Below are positions 55,369-64,000 of a stretch of DNA of 64,000 nt, piece by piece. Every line of letters begins with the position of its first letter. Position 1 is the first letter of the stretch. The stretch lies in NCBI GenBank assembly GCA_024279945.1, contig JAJRRA010000067.1, forward strand, positions 32,413-96,412, given 5' to 3'. The position numbers and the translations under genes are program-made. This DNA is from Gammaproteobacteria bacterium (GTDB taxonomy: Bacteria; Pseudomonadota; Gammaproteobacteria; Xanthomonadales; SZUA-36). The notes beneath the pieces were generated by a model. The model made no database searches. It had not been told where the DNA came from and saw nothing but the letters and a program-made list of their open reading frames with translations.

Positions 55369-56068
55369 GAAAACCTCTGAATACGTACTCAAGGCACAGC
55401 AACTGGGCAAACAGCTTAGCAGTCCTGAAGGGCTGCTCACCATACTTGAGGGAGTCGACCTGGAAATCAGACGGGGCGAGTCCGTTGCCATCGTCGGCGT
55501 GTCCGGTGCCGGCAAATCCACTTTGCTGGGACTTCTGGCCGGCCTGGACGTTCCCAGCGAAGGTAAAATCTGGTTGCGCGATGAGGAGATCACCGCAATG
55601 GATGAAGATGGGCGCGCTGCTCTGCGTGCCAACCACGTTGGCTTTGTGTTCCAGTCTTTCCACCTGATCTCATCCCTGACTGCGCTGGAAAACGTCATGC
55701 TTCCACTGGAGCTCTCCGGAGCGGCAGATGCATCGGGTACGGCACTGCGCGCCCTGCAAAACGTGGGCCTCGAAGCAAGACGAGGCCACTACCCGAAGCA
55801 ATTGTCCGGCGGCGAAAAACAACGAGTCGCCATTGCCCGGGCCTTCGTGGTTGAACCTGCTGTGCTGTTTGCCGATGAGCCAACCGGCAACCTGGATAAG
55901 CGCACCGGTGAAACCATTATTGACCTGCTGTTCCGAATGAACAGCGAATCCCACACGACGCTGGTGCTGGTCACCCACGACACCAGCCTGGCATCACGCT
56001 GTGACCGTATTTTGCACATGGACGCCGGGCGTATCGAACGTGAAGAATTGCCCGGGAGCCTACCTTGA
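55367..56068 (+). CDS. ybbA: ABC transporter ATPase, YbbA-like
   Basis: The 233-residue ATPase has Walker A GVSGAGKST near residue 44, the signature LSGGEKQRVAIARAF near 145 and Walker B AVLFADEPTGNLD near 167. It is of the LolD/MacB-like subfamily; with tesA divergent and a large FtsX permease downstream, YbbA is the best match. The only in-frame ATG with good homology after it is 55367, which shares bases with the tesA start. No ribosome site precedes it; a non-ATG start at 55274 is possible but lies inside tesA. Confidence 0.9.
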   Translation: MKTSEYVLKAQQLGKQLSSPEGLLTILEGVDLEIRRGESVAIVGVSGAGKSTLLGLLAGLDVPSEGKIWLRDEEITAMDEDGRAALRANHVGFVFQSFHLISSLTALENVMLPLELSGAADASGTALRALQNVGLEARRGHYPKQLSGGEKQRVAIARAFVVEPAVLFADEPTGNLDKRTGETIIDLLFRMNSESHTTLVLVTHDTSLASRCDRILHMDAGRIEREELPGSLP

Positions 56069-58566
56069 ACAGTGGGTTGGGAAATACCGCCCGCCTCTCC
56101 CTGAGGCTGCTATTTCGTGACTGGCGGGCCGGTGAGCTTACCGTACTGGCGGTCGCGTTACTGATTGCCGTGGGCGCTTTGACCGGCGTCGCTTTTCTCA
56201 CAGACCGTGCTGCACAAGCAGTAGAGATGCGCGCTTCTGAATCACTGGCAGCGGATCTGCGTCTGGCTTCCACCCGTCCCATCGTTAAGGGCTACGAAAA
56301 ACTGGCCCGTGCTGCCGGGCTTGAAACAGCACGTATCACCAGTATGCCCAGCGTGGTATTTGCCGGCCGTTCTAACACGCTTTCCGCTGTCCGTGCCGTC
56401 ACCGGCGCCTACCCGCTGAGAGGGCAATTAAAGACATCGTCAAAATTATTGGCTGAAGTTTTCAGCACGGAAGAAATTCCTGCTCCGGGGGAGGCCTGGG
56501 CTTCACCGAGATTACTGGCACGGCTCGGCGTGAACACCGGTTCGGTCATCGAAGTGGGAAAAGCCCGCCTGACCCTGAGCCAGGTGCTGAATTTTCGCCC
56601 GGATGAGGGCTGGAGCTTTGTCGACCTGGCACCAACCCTGCTGATCAACGATGTCGATCTGGAAAGCACGGGCCTGGTCCAGCCCGGCAGTCGCATCACT
56701 TACCGGATGTTGTTTGCAGGCGAACGAAGGAGCGTGGATGACTTCAGGCTCCAACTGGAGGATGTTATTCAGCAAGGTGAAACTCTGAGTGACATCCAGA
56801 ACACCAGCCCCCAGATTCGTAGCGCCATGGACCGGGCTGGTCGCTTTTTGAACCTGGCCTCGCTGGTCTCCGTGCTACTCGCAGCGGTGGCCGTCGCGAT
56901 GGCCGCCCGGCGCTATTCACATCGCCACCGCGACCGCATCGCACTGATGAAATGCATGGGGGCAAGTCAGTCCACAATCATGCAATCGAGTTTATTGCAG
57001 TTGCTTCTTCTCGCCCTTGCGGGCGGGATTGGCGGCAGCCTGATGGGATTTCTTGCCCACAACGGCCTGGCCTGGCTGATGCGCGACATGATCGGGCAGC
57101 CCCTGCCCGCGCCTGGAGCTGAACCCATCGTCCTGGGTATGTTCACCGCAATCAGCATCCTCGCCGGTTTTGCCCTGCCCGACCTGCTGCAAATGGGTAA
57201 GACTCCTCCCCTGCGCGTTCTGCGTGACGACATTGAGCCACCTCCCCTGCGCTATGGCATCGGCTGGATTGCAGGCATCCTCGCCGTACTCGTCCTGTTG
57301 TTGTGGATCGTCCGTGACGCGCGCCTGGTGTTGACCCTGTTTGCCGGCGCCAGCGTGACCTTTCTGGCCCTGGCGGCAAGCGGCTGGCTGCTGGTCCGGT
57401 CCCTGCAGGGGTTCCGGGGTGCAGCGGGTGCTGCCTGGCGCTACGGACTGGCCAGTCTGGCTCGCCGTGGACGCGAAAGTGTGATCCAGGTCGTCGCTTT
57501 CGGGCTGGGCCTGATGGTCCTGCTGCTGCTCACCACGGTTCGCAACGATCTGATGGACAGCTGGCGCCAGAGCCTGCCTGAACGGGCACCCAATCAGTTC
57601 CTGATCAACATCCAGCCATTTGAGGTTCAGCCGATGGAAACCTTCCTGCAGAACCGTGGCCTGGCTGTGCCCCGTTTCGTTCCACTGGTACGGGCAAGAA
57701 TGACCGCCATCAACGGCCAGGATGTCGCGCAGATGACCTTTGAAGACCCGCAGGGCCGCGAATGGGCCCGCCGGGACGCCAACCTGAGCTGGACCAGGGT
57801 ACTGCAGGAAGACAACCGGATTGTCGCCGGCAGGTTCTGGGACAGTAGCACAAGTGAAAGTGAGGTTTCCGTTGAGCAGAACTTCGCCCGGGAACTTGGG
57901 CTGTCCCTGGGGGACGAAGTGGCGTTTGACATCGCGGGCGAAACCGCCCGCGCCAGGGTCACCAGCCTGCGCACCGTTGAGTGGGATTCCTTCAGTCCAA
58001 ATTTTTTCATGGTTTTCACGCCCGCGGTACTGGAGTCCTTCCCAGCGACTTTCATTACCAGCCTGTACAGCGATGAGTCGAACCAGAGTGACATGCTGGA
58101 CCTGATGCGGGCCTTCCCCAGCGTGACCGTCATCGACCTGGATGCCCTGCTGAGTCAGGTCAGGGACATGATGGACAAGGCCGCACTGGCGGTGCAGGCG
58201 GTATTCGTTTTCACCCTGCTGGCAGGCCTGACCGTACTGTGGGCCGCGGTTCAGTCCTCACGCGACGAACGCCGCTATGAAAGCGCCATGCTGCGTACAC
58301 TGGGCGCCTCAAGAAGACGTGTATTATCGGGTGTAGCCACTGAATTCATCGCCATCGGATTGCTGGCCGGAATACTCGCTGCAAGCAGCGCCAGCCTGGC
58401 GGGATATCTGCTGGCGGAAAACCTGTTCGAATTGCACTATCAATTCAGCTTGAGCTTGTGGCTAACGGGGCCGCTAACCGGCATGCTGCTGGTCGGGCTG
58501 AGTGGCATGGCGGCAACCTGGCGCGTACTTACCCACGCGCCCGTCAGCGTGCTCCGGGCAGCTTAA
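56065..58566 (+). CDS. ybbP: Large FtsX-family permease, YbbP-like
   Basis: TTG 56065 overlaps the ATPase stop by TTGA; 833 residues. The N-terminal helix VLAVALLIAVGALTGVAFLT is followed by a periplasmic domain and two FtsX-type four-helix blocks. RHRDRIALMKCMGASQSTIM near residue 290 and RRYESAMLRTLGASRRRVL near 735 are the duplicated FtsX coupling motifs. Such permeases work with YbbA-type ATPases, possibly in lipid or lipoprotein handling; function is not firmly known. Confidence 0.9.
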   Translation: MNSGLGNTARLSLRLLFRDWRAGELTVLAVALLIAVGALTGVAFLTDRAAQAVEMRASESLAADLRLASTRPIVKGYEKLARAAGLETARITSMPSVVFAGRSNTLSAVRAVTGAYPLRGQLKTSSKLLAEVFSTEEIPAPGEAWASPRLLARLGVNTGSVIEVGKARLTLSQVLNFRPDEGWSFVDLAPTLLINDVDLESTGLVQPGSRITYRMLFAGERRSVDDFRLQLEDVIQQGETLSDIQNTSPQIRSAMDRAGRFLNLASLVSVLLAAVAVAMAARRYSHRHRDRIALMKCMGASQSTIMQSSLLQLLLLALAGGIGGSLMGFLAHNGLAWLMRDMIGQPLPAPGAEPIVLGMFTAISILAGFALPDLLQMGKTPPLRVLRDDIEPPPLRYGIGWIAGILAVLVLLLWIVRDARLVLTLFAGASVTFLALAASGWLLVRSLQGFRGAAGAAWRYGLASLARRGRESVIQVVAFGLGLMVLLLLTTVRNDLMDSWRQSLPERAPNQFLINIQPFEVQPMETFLQNRGLAVPRFVPLVRARMTAINGQDVAQMTFEDPQGREWARRDANLSWTRVLQEDNRIVAGRFWDSSTSESEVSVEQNFARELGLSLGDEVAFDIAGETARARVTSLRTVEWDSFSPNFFMVFTPAVLESFPATFITSLYSDESNQSDMLDLMRAFPSVTVIDLDALLSQVRDMMDKAALAVQAVFVFTLLAGLTVLWAAVQSSRDERRYESAMLRTLGASRRRVLSGVATEFIAIGLLAGILAASSASLAGYLLAENLFELHYQFSLSLWLTGPLTGMLLVGLSGMAATWRVLTHAPVSVLRAA

Positions 58567-58753
58567 GAGATGGTTTCAGGTTTGCCTGCGGGAACCCGCA
58601 GGCAACAATGCCCGGGAAAAACTGTAAAACCGGCATTGAATGTTCTGTACAATTCCGATACATTCACCGCGTTCTGGACGGCCTGCCCATCGAAGCCGTT
58701 TTTTTATCAGTTCACAGGTATTTTTCTGACAAGCCTATTTCGTAATAGCCGGG

Positions 58754-59440
58754 ATGTTCCATATGTTAAAACGCCTAATTTTGCTGATCCTGCTGATCGC
58801 CCTGAGTTCTTCGGTTTTCGCCCAGCGATTCAATAAAAAATCGTCCAGCTATGGCGTTCGTACCAGCCGCTTCGAAGCCAGTGTCCTGCTCCCCTACCAG
58901 AACAGCACAAGCAAGAATTTCAACGGCGGATCTGAACTCAAAATCGACAGCAAAGCAGGCTGGGGCATTGGAATCGGCTGGAACTGGACCGCGAAATGGA
59001 ACCTGGCATACAAACTGACGGTAACCAAACCCGGCTACTCGGCAACCATCGTGCCCGAGGACCCCGCGGAAACGCCCCAGACCATCGATCACAACATGTC
59101 GAAATACTCTCACCAGTTCAATGTGACCTACAACTTCCGCGACCGCGCATTCACACCCTTCGTCCAGGCCGGCGCCGGTATGACCACGCTCGACTCCAAC
59201 ATCCTCAGCCGGCCACCCGCCGTTGGCTGCTGGTGGGACCCCTGGTGGGGTTACATCTGCGTGGCGGACTGGAAGACCTTCAAGACCACGAAGTTCTCCT
59301 ACAACCTGGGTCTGGGGCTGCGCTGGGATATCAACAACGCAGTTTTCACCCGGGCCTCCTACAACAAAGAGTTCGTCAGTTTGAAGAGTGGTAGCCTGAG
59401 TTTCGACACCATGATGCTGGAACTGGGGCTGATTTTCTAA
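58754..59440 (+). CDS. Outer-membrane beta-barrel protein, OmpW/OmpA-barrel type
   Basis: A signal peptide (LKRLILLILLIALSSSVFAQ) leads to about 205 residues of alternating strands, for example WGIGIGWNWTAKWNLAYKLT and KFSYNLGLGLRWDINN, ending in the terminal phenylalanine (LELGLIF) required for BAM insertion. An extracellular-loop candidate holds the Trp/Cys-rich GCWWDPWWGYICV. ATG 58754 or 58763 may start it. I cannot name a specific family member. Confidence 0.75.
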   Translation: MFHMLKRLILLILLIALSSSVFAQRFNKKSSSYGVRTSRFEASVLLPYQNSTSKNFNGGSELKIDSKAGWGIGIGWNWTAKWNLAYKLTVTKPGYSATIVPEDPAETPQTIDHNMSKYSHQFNVTYNFRDRAFTPFVQAGAGMTTLDSNILSRPPAVGCWWDPWWGYICVADWKTFKTTKFSYNLGLGLRWDINNAVFTRASYNKEFVSLKSGSLSFDTMMLELGLIF

Positions 59441-59528
59441 CATCTGCAGAGGCAAGCTTGCACACGACCTGCTCAGGGCTTTCGCCCCTGGCATAGCCTA
59501 TACAATAACCGTCTATTCCTACGCACTA

Positions 59529-59558
59529 GAACCATCAACCGGACGGTTCACCTTTTTT
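59529..59558 (+). terminator. Hairpin with T-run after the barrel gene
   Basis: GAACC (59529-59533) pairs with GGTTC (59545-59549) around an 11-base loop, followed shortly by TTTTTT. A smaller internal AACCG/CGGTT pairing is also possible. It looks like a modest intrinsic terminator between the barrel gene and the TonB receptor. Confidence 0.4.
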
Positions 59559-59586
59559 CCCTGAGCCATGATTTCCGGATGAGAAA

Positions 59587-59615
59587 TTGTGCTTTACCGG
59601 TGCAAAACCTATACA
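59587..59615 (+). promoter_or_regulatory. Candidate promoter of the TonB receptor
   Basis: TTGTGC (59587-59592), a 17-base spacer and TATACA (59610-59615) sit 35 bases before the receptor start. The 10-mer CCTATACAAT here also occurs at 59497-59506, so a second -10-like box exists upstream. Both boxes are imperfect. Confidence 0.3.
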
Positions 59616-59650
59616 ATCTGCAAACACATCAACTTGTGGGGAGGCAAATA

Positions 59651-61957
59651 ATGTCTGAAATAAATAATAATTTTCACAGAAACAATCTCTTATCTTCATC
59701 ATCGCAGACCACATTACTGGGTGTAGCAATCGCATCAGTTCTGTTACTGGGTTTGACTACACCGGTCATTGCAGACGAAGAAGAGGAAGCCAATAGCGCA
59801 TCATCTCTGCTGATGGAAGAAGTGACAGTTACCGCCAGAAAGCGTGAAGAATCGGCACAAGATGTTCCGATCTCAGTATCAGCTTACAGTTCACAGCAAC
59901 TTGAAGTCCTGAAGGTGCGAGACCTGGAGGACCTGTCGGTTGCCATGCCGAATGTTGCAATGGATGACATCCGCACCACCCCGGGAACGGCCAACTTTTC
60001 CATCCGCGGCCTGGGCATCAACTCATCGATTCCGTCCATCGACCCGACCGTTGGTGTATTCATCGACGGGGTCTACATCGGACAAAACGCCGGTGTTGTC
60101 GTCGACATGTTCGATATCAAGAGCATCGAAGTTCTGCGTGGTCCACAAGGCACGCTGTTTGGCCGCAACGTAACCGGCGGCGCCATTCTGATCAATACCA
60201 AGCGGCCCGGTGATGAACTGGAATTTTCTGCCAAGGTAGCGCTGGACGGCAACCCCAACGGTGATGGCGGCCTGAACAGCTATGCAATGGCCAGCCTTTC
60301 CGGCCCACTTGGTGACAGTTTCGGTGCCAGGGTAAGTGTTTACCGCAACAAGGACGATGGCTGGTTTGTAAACCAGGCTGACGGTAAGGATTTCGGGAAA
60401 GCGGAAACGACCATATTCCGCACCGCTTTTACCTGGCAGGCAAGTGATGCCCTAAAATTTTTCCTGCGCTATGAGCGGATGGAATCAAATGGTGACGGAC
60501 CGGCTTCACAAAGCCATACAAACGGGATTGGCGTACCCGGTTTTTTTGGCAATTTTGACCGCGATAGTTTCGGCTTCTCAATTGATGAGGGCGGTTTCTT
60601 CGATACCACCAACGACTTCGTTACCCTGGAAATGAACTGGGACGTGGCCTTCGGTGACGGCACCATCACCAACATCTTCGGCTGGCGGCAGTACTCGCTC
60701 ATCGGCGTCAGTGATATCGATGCCAGTCCACAGTGGCTGTTCCATGCGGGATTCTGGAATAAAGCGGAGCAATACAGCAATGAACTCCGCTACAACGGTG
60801 TTTTTGGCAATGCCAATGTCACCACCGGTGTTTTCTGGTTCACCAATGAAATCAATTACCACGAACGGCGCAACCTGCTCGGAATCGCCACCGGTGGTGT
60901 CGCCCCGGCACTCCCGCAAGACGGCGGCGGTGACTACTGGGTCGATTCACTCGCTGCATTCGCAGCAGTTGATTATGCCATCAGCGATGCCTGGACTTTC
61001 AATGCCGGTATCCGCTTTACAACAGAGGAAAAAGAAGCCCATATCGCGTCCCTCATCCGCAACATCAACAAACCCTGCAATGTCACAAAAGGTACTTGTG
61101 ACTTCGACTTCAAGGACAAGAATACCTGGGACGCATGGTCGGGCAAAGTGGGCTTTGGCTATGCCATCTCTGGTGACAAGCGGCTGTACGCACACTGGTC
61201 GCGGTCCCAACGCTCCGGCGGTTACAACCTGCGTAACACGGCGATTGATACCGTCAACCTCGGACCCGGCCCCTTTGATGAGGAAACGGTAGACAACTTC
61301 GAACTGGGCTTCAAATCCGAGTTGGCTGACGGCCGTGGCCGCTTCAATGCCGCCGTGTTCTACAACCAGATCGACGACATGCAGCGTGAAGTCAATCTCT
61401 CCGACCCCATTTCCGGAGTGGTACAGGTGATTAAGAACACGGCTGATGCTGAAATTTTAGGGGCTGAATTTGATGGAACATTCGCCCTGACCGACAGCAC
61501 CATCCTGATGGCTTCACTCGGCTGGATTGATCCCTCGTACAAGTCGGTCCGCTTCGATCTTAACGGTGACGGCATGATTGACGCCAAGGACAAGAATCTT
61601 GAACTGCCGCGTGCCGCAGAATGGACCTACTCCATCGGCCTGACCCAGGAAGCCTCGGTCGGCGACCTCGGCTACGTGCTGGCCCGAATCAATTATGCAT
61701 TCCGGGACAGTTCCTTCTACACCGACAACAACCGTGGCTTCCTCCTGTCCCAGGATATCCTCGATGCGGGCCTGGATTTCCGCACGCCGGATGGCCACTG
61801 GGTGTTGTCACTCTACGGCCGGAATCTGCTGAACTCGGTCAACCATGGTGGTGATACCCAGTTGCCTACCTTCCTTGGCCCGGTGCCCCTGGGCGGTACC
61901 TTTTCACCACTGGCCAAAGGCCGGGTTGTGGGCTTCGAGATCGCTTTCGATTACTGA
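59651..61957 (+). CDS. TonB-dependent outer-membrane receptor
   Basis: GGGGAGG selects ATG 59651; 768 residues. After a long N-terminus with signal peptide (LLGVAIASVLLLGLTTPVIA), the TonB box region MEEVTVTARKREESAQDVPI leads into the plug (about 70-190; LRGPQGTLFGRNVTGGAIL). The 22-strand barrel ends in the conserved VGFEIAFDY. The plug and barrel style is the Sphingomonas-like receptor class often tied to uptake of organic substrates, lipids or siderophores. Ligand is unknown and no ABC or TonB gene adjoins it. Confidence 0.93.
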   Translation: MSEINNNFHRNNLLSSSSQTTLLGVAIASVLLLGLTTPVIADEEEEANSASSLLMEEVTVTARKREESAQDVPISVSAYSSQQLEVLKVRDLEDLSVAMPNVAMDDIRTTPGTANFSIRGLGINSSIPSIDPTVGVFIDGVYIGQNAGVVVDMFDIKSIEVLRGPQGTLFGRNVTGGAILINTKRPGDELEFSAKVALDGNPNGDGGLNSYAMASLSGPLGDSFGARVSVYRNKDDGWFVNQADGKDFGKAETTIFRTAFTWQASDALKFFLRYERMESNGDGPASQSHTNGIGVPGFFGNFDRDSFGFSIDEGGFFDTTNDFVTLEMNWDVAFGDGTITNIFGWRQYSLIGVSDIDASPQWLFHAGFWNKAEQYSNELRYNGVFGNANVTTGVFWFTNEINYHERRNLLGIATGGVAPALPQDGGGDYWVDSLAAFAAVDYAISDAWTFNAGIRFTTEEKEAHIASLIRNINKPCNVTKGTCDFDFKDKNTWDAWSGKVGFGYAISGDKRLYAHWSRSQRSGGYNLRNTAIDTVNLGPGPFDEETVDNFELGFKSELADGRGRFNAAVFYNQIDDMQREVNLSDPISGVVQVIKNTADAEILGAEFDGTFALTDSTILMASLGWIDPSYKSVRFDLNGDGMIDAKDKNLELPRAAEWTYSIGLTQEASVGDLGYVLARINYAFRDSSFYTDNNRGFLLSQDILDAGLDFRTPDGHWVLSLYGRNLLNSVNHGGDTQLPTFLGPVPLGGTFSPLAKGRVVGFEIAFDY

Positions 61958-61977
61958 TAGCTTAAGCTGCACCAACC

Positions 61978-62008
61978 AAAGGGGTTCGTGGAACCTGACC
62001 CCTTTTTT
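61978..62008 (+). terminator. Intrinsic terminator after the TonB receptor
   Basis: AAAGGGGT (61978-61985) and ACCCCTTT (61998-62005) form a perfect 8-bp stem with a 12-base loop and a T-run to 62008, 20 bases after the receptor stop. This is the clearest intrinsic terminator in the window. Confidence 0.85.
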
Positions 62009-62009
62009 C

Positions 62010-62023
62010 GCCCGCAAGCGGGC
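62010..62023 (-). terminator. GC-rich hairpin at the 3' end of the DUF885 gene
   Basis: GCCCGC AA GCGGGC (62010-62023) is a self-complementary stem just after the DUF885 stop on the minus strand. With the neighbouring terminator it separates two convergent genes. The A-run on the plus side becomes no T-run for the minus transcript, so strength is doubtful. Confidence 0.45.
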
Positions 62024-62025
62024 TC

Positions 62026-63840
62026 TTACAGTTGTCTTTCCACCCAGGCGCGGATGTTACGGTCAAGGACTTTAAGCGGCACGGCGCCCCGGCCCAGCAC
62101 CTCATCATGAAACGCGCGCAGATCGAAATCTTCACCCAGTTTTTCTTCGGCATAAGCTCGCAGTTCCCTGATCTTGAGTTCACCGATTTTGTAGGCCAGG
62201 GCCTGGCCCGGCCAGACGATGTAGCGATCGATTTCGACCACAATGTCGTGCTCTGACTTACCGGCATTGGCCTTGAAGAAATCAATCGCCTGCTGGCGCG
62301 ACCAGCCGAGGCGATGCATGCCGGTATCTACCACCAGGCGGATGGCGCGCCACATTTCATAAGTCAGTTGTCCGAACTTGGCATAGGGATCCTGGTAAAA
62401 ACCCATTTCCTCGCCCAGGCTTTCGGAATAAAGGCCCCAGCCTTCAACGAATGCAGTGTAATTTGGGTTCTGGCGAAACCAGGGAACGTCCTCCAACTCC
62501 TGCTGAATCGAAATTTGCAGATGGTGACCCGGTACCGCCTCGTGCAGGGTCAGCGCCTCCATCTCCCAGCGCGGGCGGGTTTCCAGCGCGTAGGTGTTGG
62601 CAAAGAACCAGCCCGGCCGCCCGGCCTTCAGAGAACCCCGTTGATAGTAAGCCGTGGTGGATGATTTTTCTGCATAGGATGGCACCTCTGTCACGCCGTA
62701 AGGTGTGCGGGGCAAATGCCCGAATACCTTCATCAGCGCCGGATCTGCGCGCTTGGCAATGTCACGATATTCACGCATCAGGTCCGCAGCACTGCTGAAA
62801 TAGAACTGCCGGTCGCTACGCAGGAACTCCAGAAAGTCCTTGAAACTTCCTTTGAAACCGGTCGACTTGATGATTTCATCCATCTCCGCGCGGATGCGCT
62901 TCACCTCCTTCAGGCCGATATCGTGGATTTCCTGTGGCGATAAATCCGTCGTGGTCCGCACGGCAACGTTGTACCTGTACCAGTCACCTCCCGATGGCAG
63001 GTCACACATGGCGATACTTTTCCGTGCGCCGGGCAGGTACTGGTTCTCGGTAAACTCCAGCAAATGCTCATAGGCCGGAATGACCTGATCACGGAATACC
63101 TTTTCAGCACGCTCGCGCAGGGTTTCCGCCTGCAGGGGATCCACACTGGCGGGAATGTGGATAAACCCGGTCAGTAAGGGGCTCTTTGAAGCATCATCCA
63201 CCAACTGGTTGCGTATCTGCTGGGGAACGTCACGCAGGGTGATTGCAGGCGGCGTTACACCGGCCTCAAGACCCTTGCGCATCAGCGCAATCGACTGCTC
63301 GATATAAGTGGGCAGGGCCGCCATGCGCGCCAGTTGGTTTTCCAGATCTTCTGCACGGGAATTGGGCATCATCGCAAGCAAACTGGCTATGTCCTGCTGC
63401 GGCCCGCCCATTTGGTTCATCTGCAGGTACTGTGAGGGAAACTGCTGCCCGCGAACATCCGACTTGATGCGATCACGCAGCAAATCGTAATTGAGCTGGT
63501 TTTCTTCCGACAGAGCATCCCGCTTGATGCTTTCCATCAGGGCCAGTGCATCGCGCTCCGTTTGCTGACGGCGCAATATTCCCTCATCCGACAGATCCTG
63601 CAACCGGTCCTGCCCGCGCGGGTCACCGATGCCGGTGGCAAAACCCGGGTTCTCCAGCACGGTCAGGTCGTAGCTCAGCTGGAAAAAACGTTCCAGCCTT
63701 TGAGTATCGTCAAGACCTTCCTGCCGGGATGTAAGCGCCTGGATTTCACTGCGGATATCCATCACCTGTTCGAGCCAACCGGCAAAGACCGGGGGACTCA
63801 AAAGCAAAAAAAGCGCAAAAATACTACTAATTTTTTTCAT
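62026..63840 (-). CDS. DUF885-family putative metallopeptidase
   Basis: The 604-residue protein has a signal peptide (ISSIFALFLLLSPPVFAGWL), so it is exported. The DUF885 metal motif is ALTLHEAVPGHHLQISIQQE near residue 427, with VEGWGLYSESLGEEMGFY about 40 residues later supplying the third ligand. Family members are M32-like zinc carboxypeptidase relatives. AGGG lies upstream of the start. It is convergent with the TonB receptor. Confidence 0.9.
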   Translation of the reverse strand: MKKISSIFALFLLLSPPVFAGWLEQVMDIRSEIQALTSRQEGLDDTQRLERFFQLSYDLTVLENPGFATGIGDPRGQDRLQDLSDEGILRRQQTERDALALMESIKRDALSEENQLNYDLLRDRIKSDVRGQQFPSQYLQMNQMGGPQQDIASLLAMMPNSRAEDLENQLARMAALPTYIEQSIALMRKGLEAGVTPPAITLRDVPQQIRNQLVDDASKSPLLTGFIHIPASVDPLQAETLRERAEKVFRDQVIPAYEHLLEFTENQYLPGARKSIAMCDLPSGGDWYRYNVAVRTTTDLSPQEIHDIGLKEVKRIRAEMDEIIKSTGFKGSFKDFLEFLRSDRQFYFSSAADLMREYRDIAKRADPALMKVFGHLPRTPYGVTEVPSYAEKSSTTAYYQRGSLKAGRPGWFFANTYALETRPRWEMEALTLHEAVPGHHLQISIQQELEDVPWFRQNPNYTAFVEGWGLYSESLGEEMGFYQDPYAKFGQLTYEMWRAIRLVVDTGMHRLGWSRQQAIDFFKANAGKSEHDIVVEIDRYIVWPGQALAYKIGELKIRELRAYAEEKLGEDFDLRAFHDEVLGRGAVPLKVLDRNIRAWVERQL

Positions 63841-64000
63841 TAAATATACCCTATATCAATTTGATTCAAAACACCCTCAACCGGCGCTCGGCAGGTGCAA
63901 AGAACCCTCCGGTAACCACACATTACCCATTCCACAAGAGGTAATAGCGGTAATCCGGTGGCTGCAACCCCCCTTTTCCACAGCGCACAAAAGATCCTCA
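63841..64000 (-). promoter_or_regulatory. Region upstream of the DUF885 gene
   Basis: The 160 bases to the edge hold no recognisable gene. On the minus strand TTGAGG, 17 bases and GATATA lie about 15 bases before the start, a weak promoter candidate. Confidence 0.25.

Overview
The window looks like a chromosomal segment of a Gram-negative proteobacterium, most likely a gammaproteobacterium, possibly marine or another free-living type. The evidence is LptF/LptG, a large TonB-dependent receptor, a tesA-ybbA-ybbP block, and an Lrp-bkdA1-bkdA2-bkdB block arranged as in pseudomonads. Genes are dense, often overlap by ATGA or TTGA, and the DNA is moderately GC-rich. I saw no tRNA, rRNA, insertion sequence, phage or CRISPR array.

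Layout. (1) 1-12393: a type VI secretion (T6SS) locus in two divergent arms. Leftward it has tssA-tssB-tssC (tssC runs off the edge). Rightward it has tagH(FHA)-tssJ-tssK-tssL-tssM-tagF-PP2C phosphatase. No Hcp, VgrG, PAAR, ClpV or kinase lies inside the window. (2) 12492-19939: heterotetrameric sarcosine oxidase soxBDAG, coupled to purU and followed by an NSS-family sodium symporter, a one-carbon/methylated-amine catabolic unit. An atypical SDR follows. (3) 21351-46309: the most interesting part, about 25 kb of lipid and envelope genes. A four-gene operon encodes an acyl-AMP ligase, an NAD-dependent epimerase-like reductase, an ACP and a serine-palmitoyltransferase-type enzyme. A bCerS-like GNAT protein lies at the far right end. 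Together these match the bacterial ceramide pathway known from Caulobacter. Between them are a Tam41-like nucleotidyltransferase, a CDP-alcohol phosphatidyltransferase, a cytidylyltransferase, a CDP-glycerol-transferase-like protein, two sulfotransferase-like proteins, two MobA-like NTP transferases, two metallophosphoesterases, a flippase, a GT2 glycosyltransferase, a UDP-sugar dehydrogenase, a GMC oxidoreductase and an LptF/LptG/LptA-like trio. I read this as a sphingolipid synthesis, head-group decoration and outer-membrane export locus. (4) 46371-52413: an acyl-CoA dehydrogenase, an Lrp-family regulator broken by a one-base frameshift, and the branched-chain ketoacid dehydrogenase genes. 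(5) 52494-64000: an orphan protein, a di-heme cytochrome c peroxidase, tesA and a divergent ABC transporter whose start codons overlap, an outer-membrane barrel, a TonB receptor and a DUF885 peptidase.

How it fits together. AasR-like ligase would load a fatty acid on AcpR-like ACP. Spt would condense it with serine, CerR would reduce the ketone, and the bCerS-like protein would N-acylate to ceramide. The CDP-activating enzymes and transferases would add a phosphorylated polar head. The Lpt-like proteins would carry the product across the periplasm. All functions are read from sequence motifs and gene order; none was tested.
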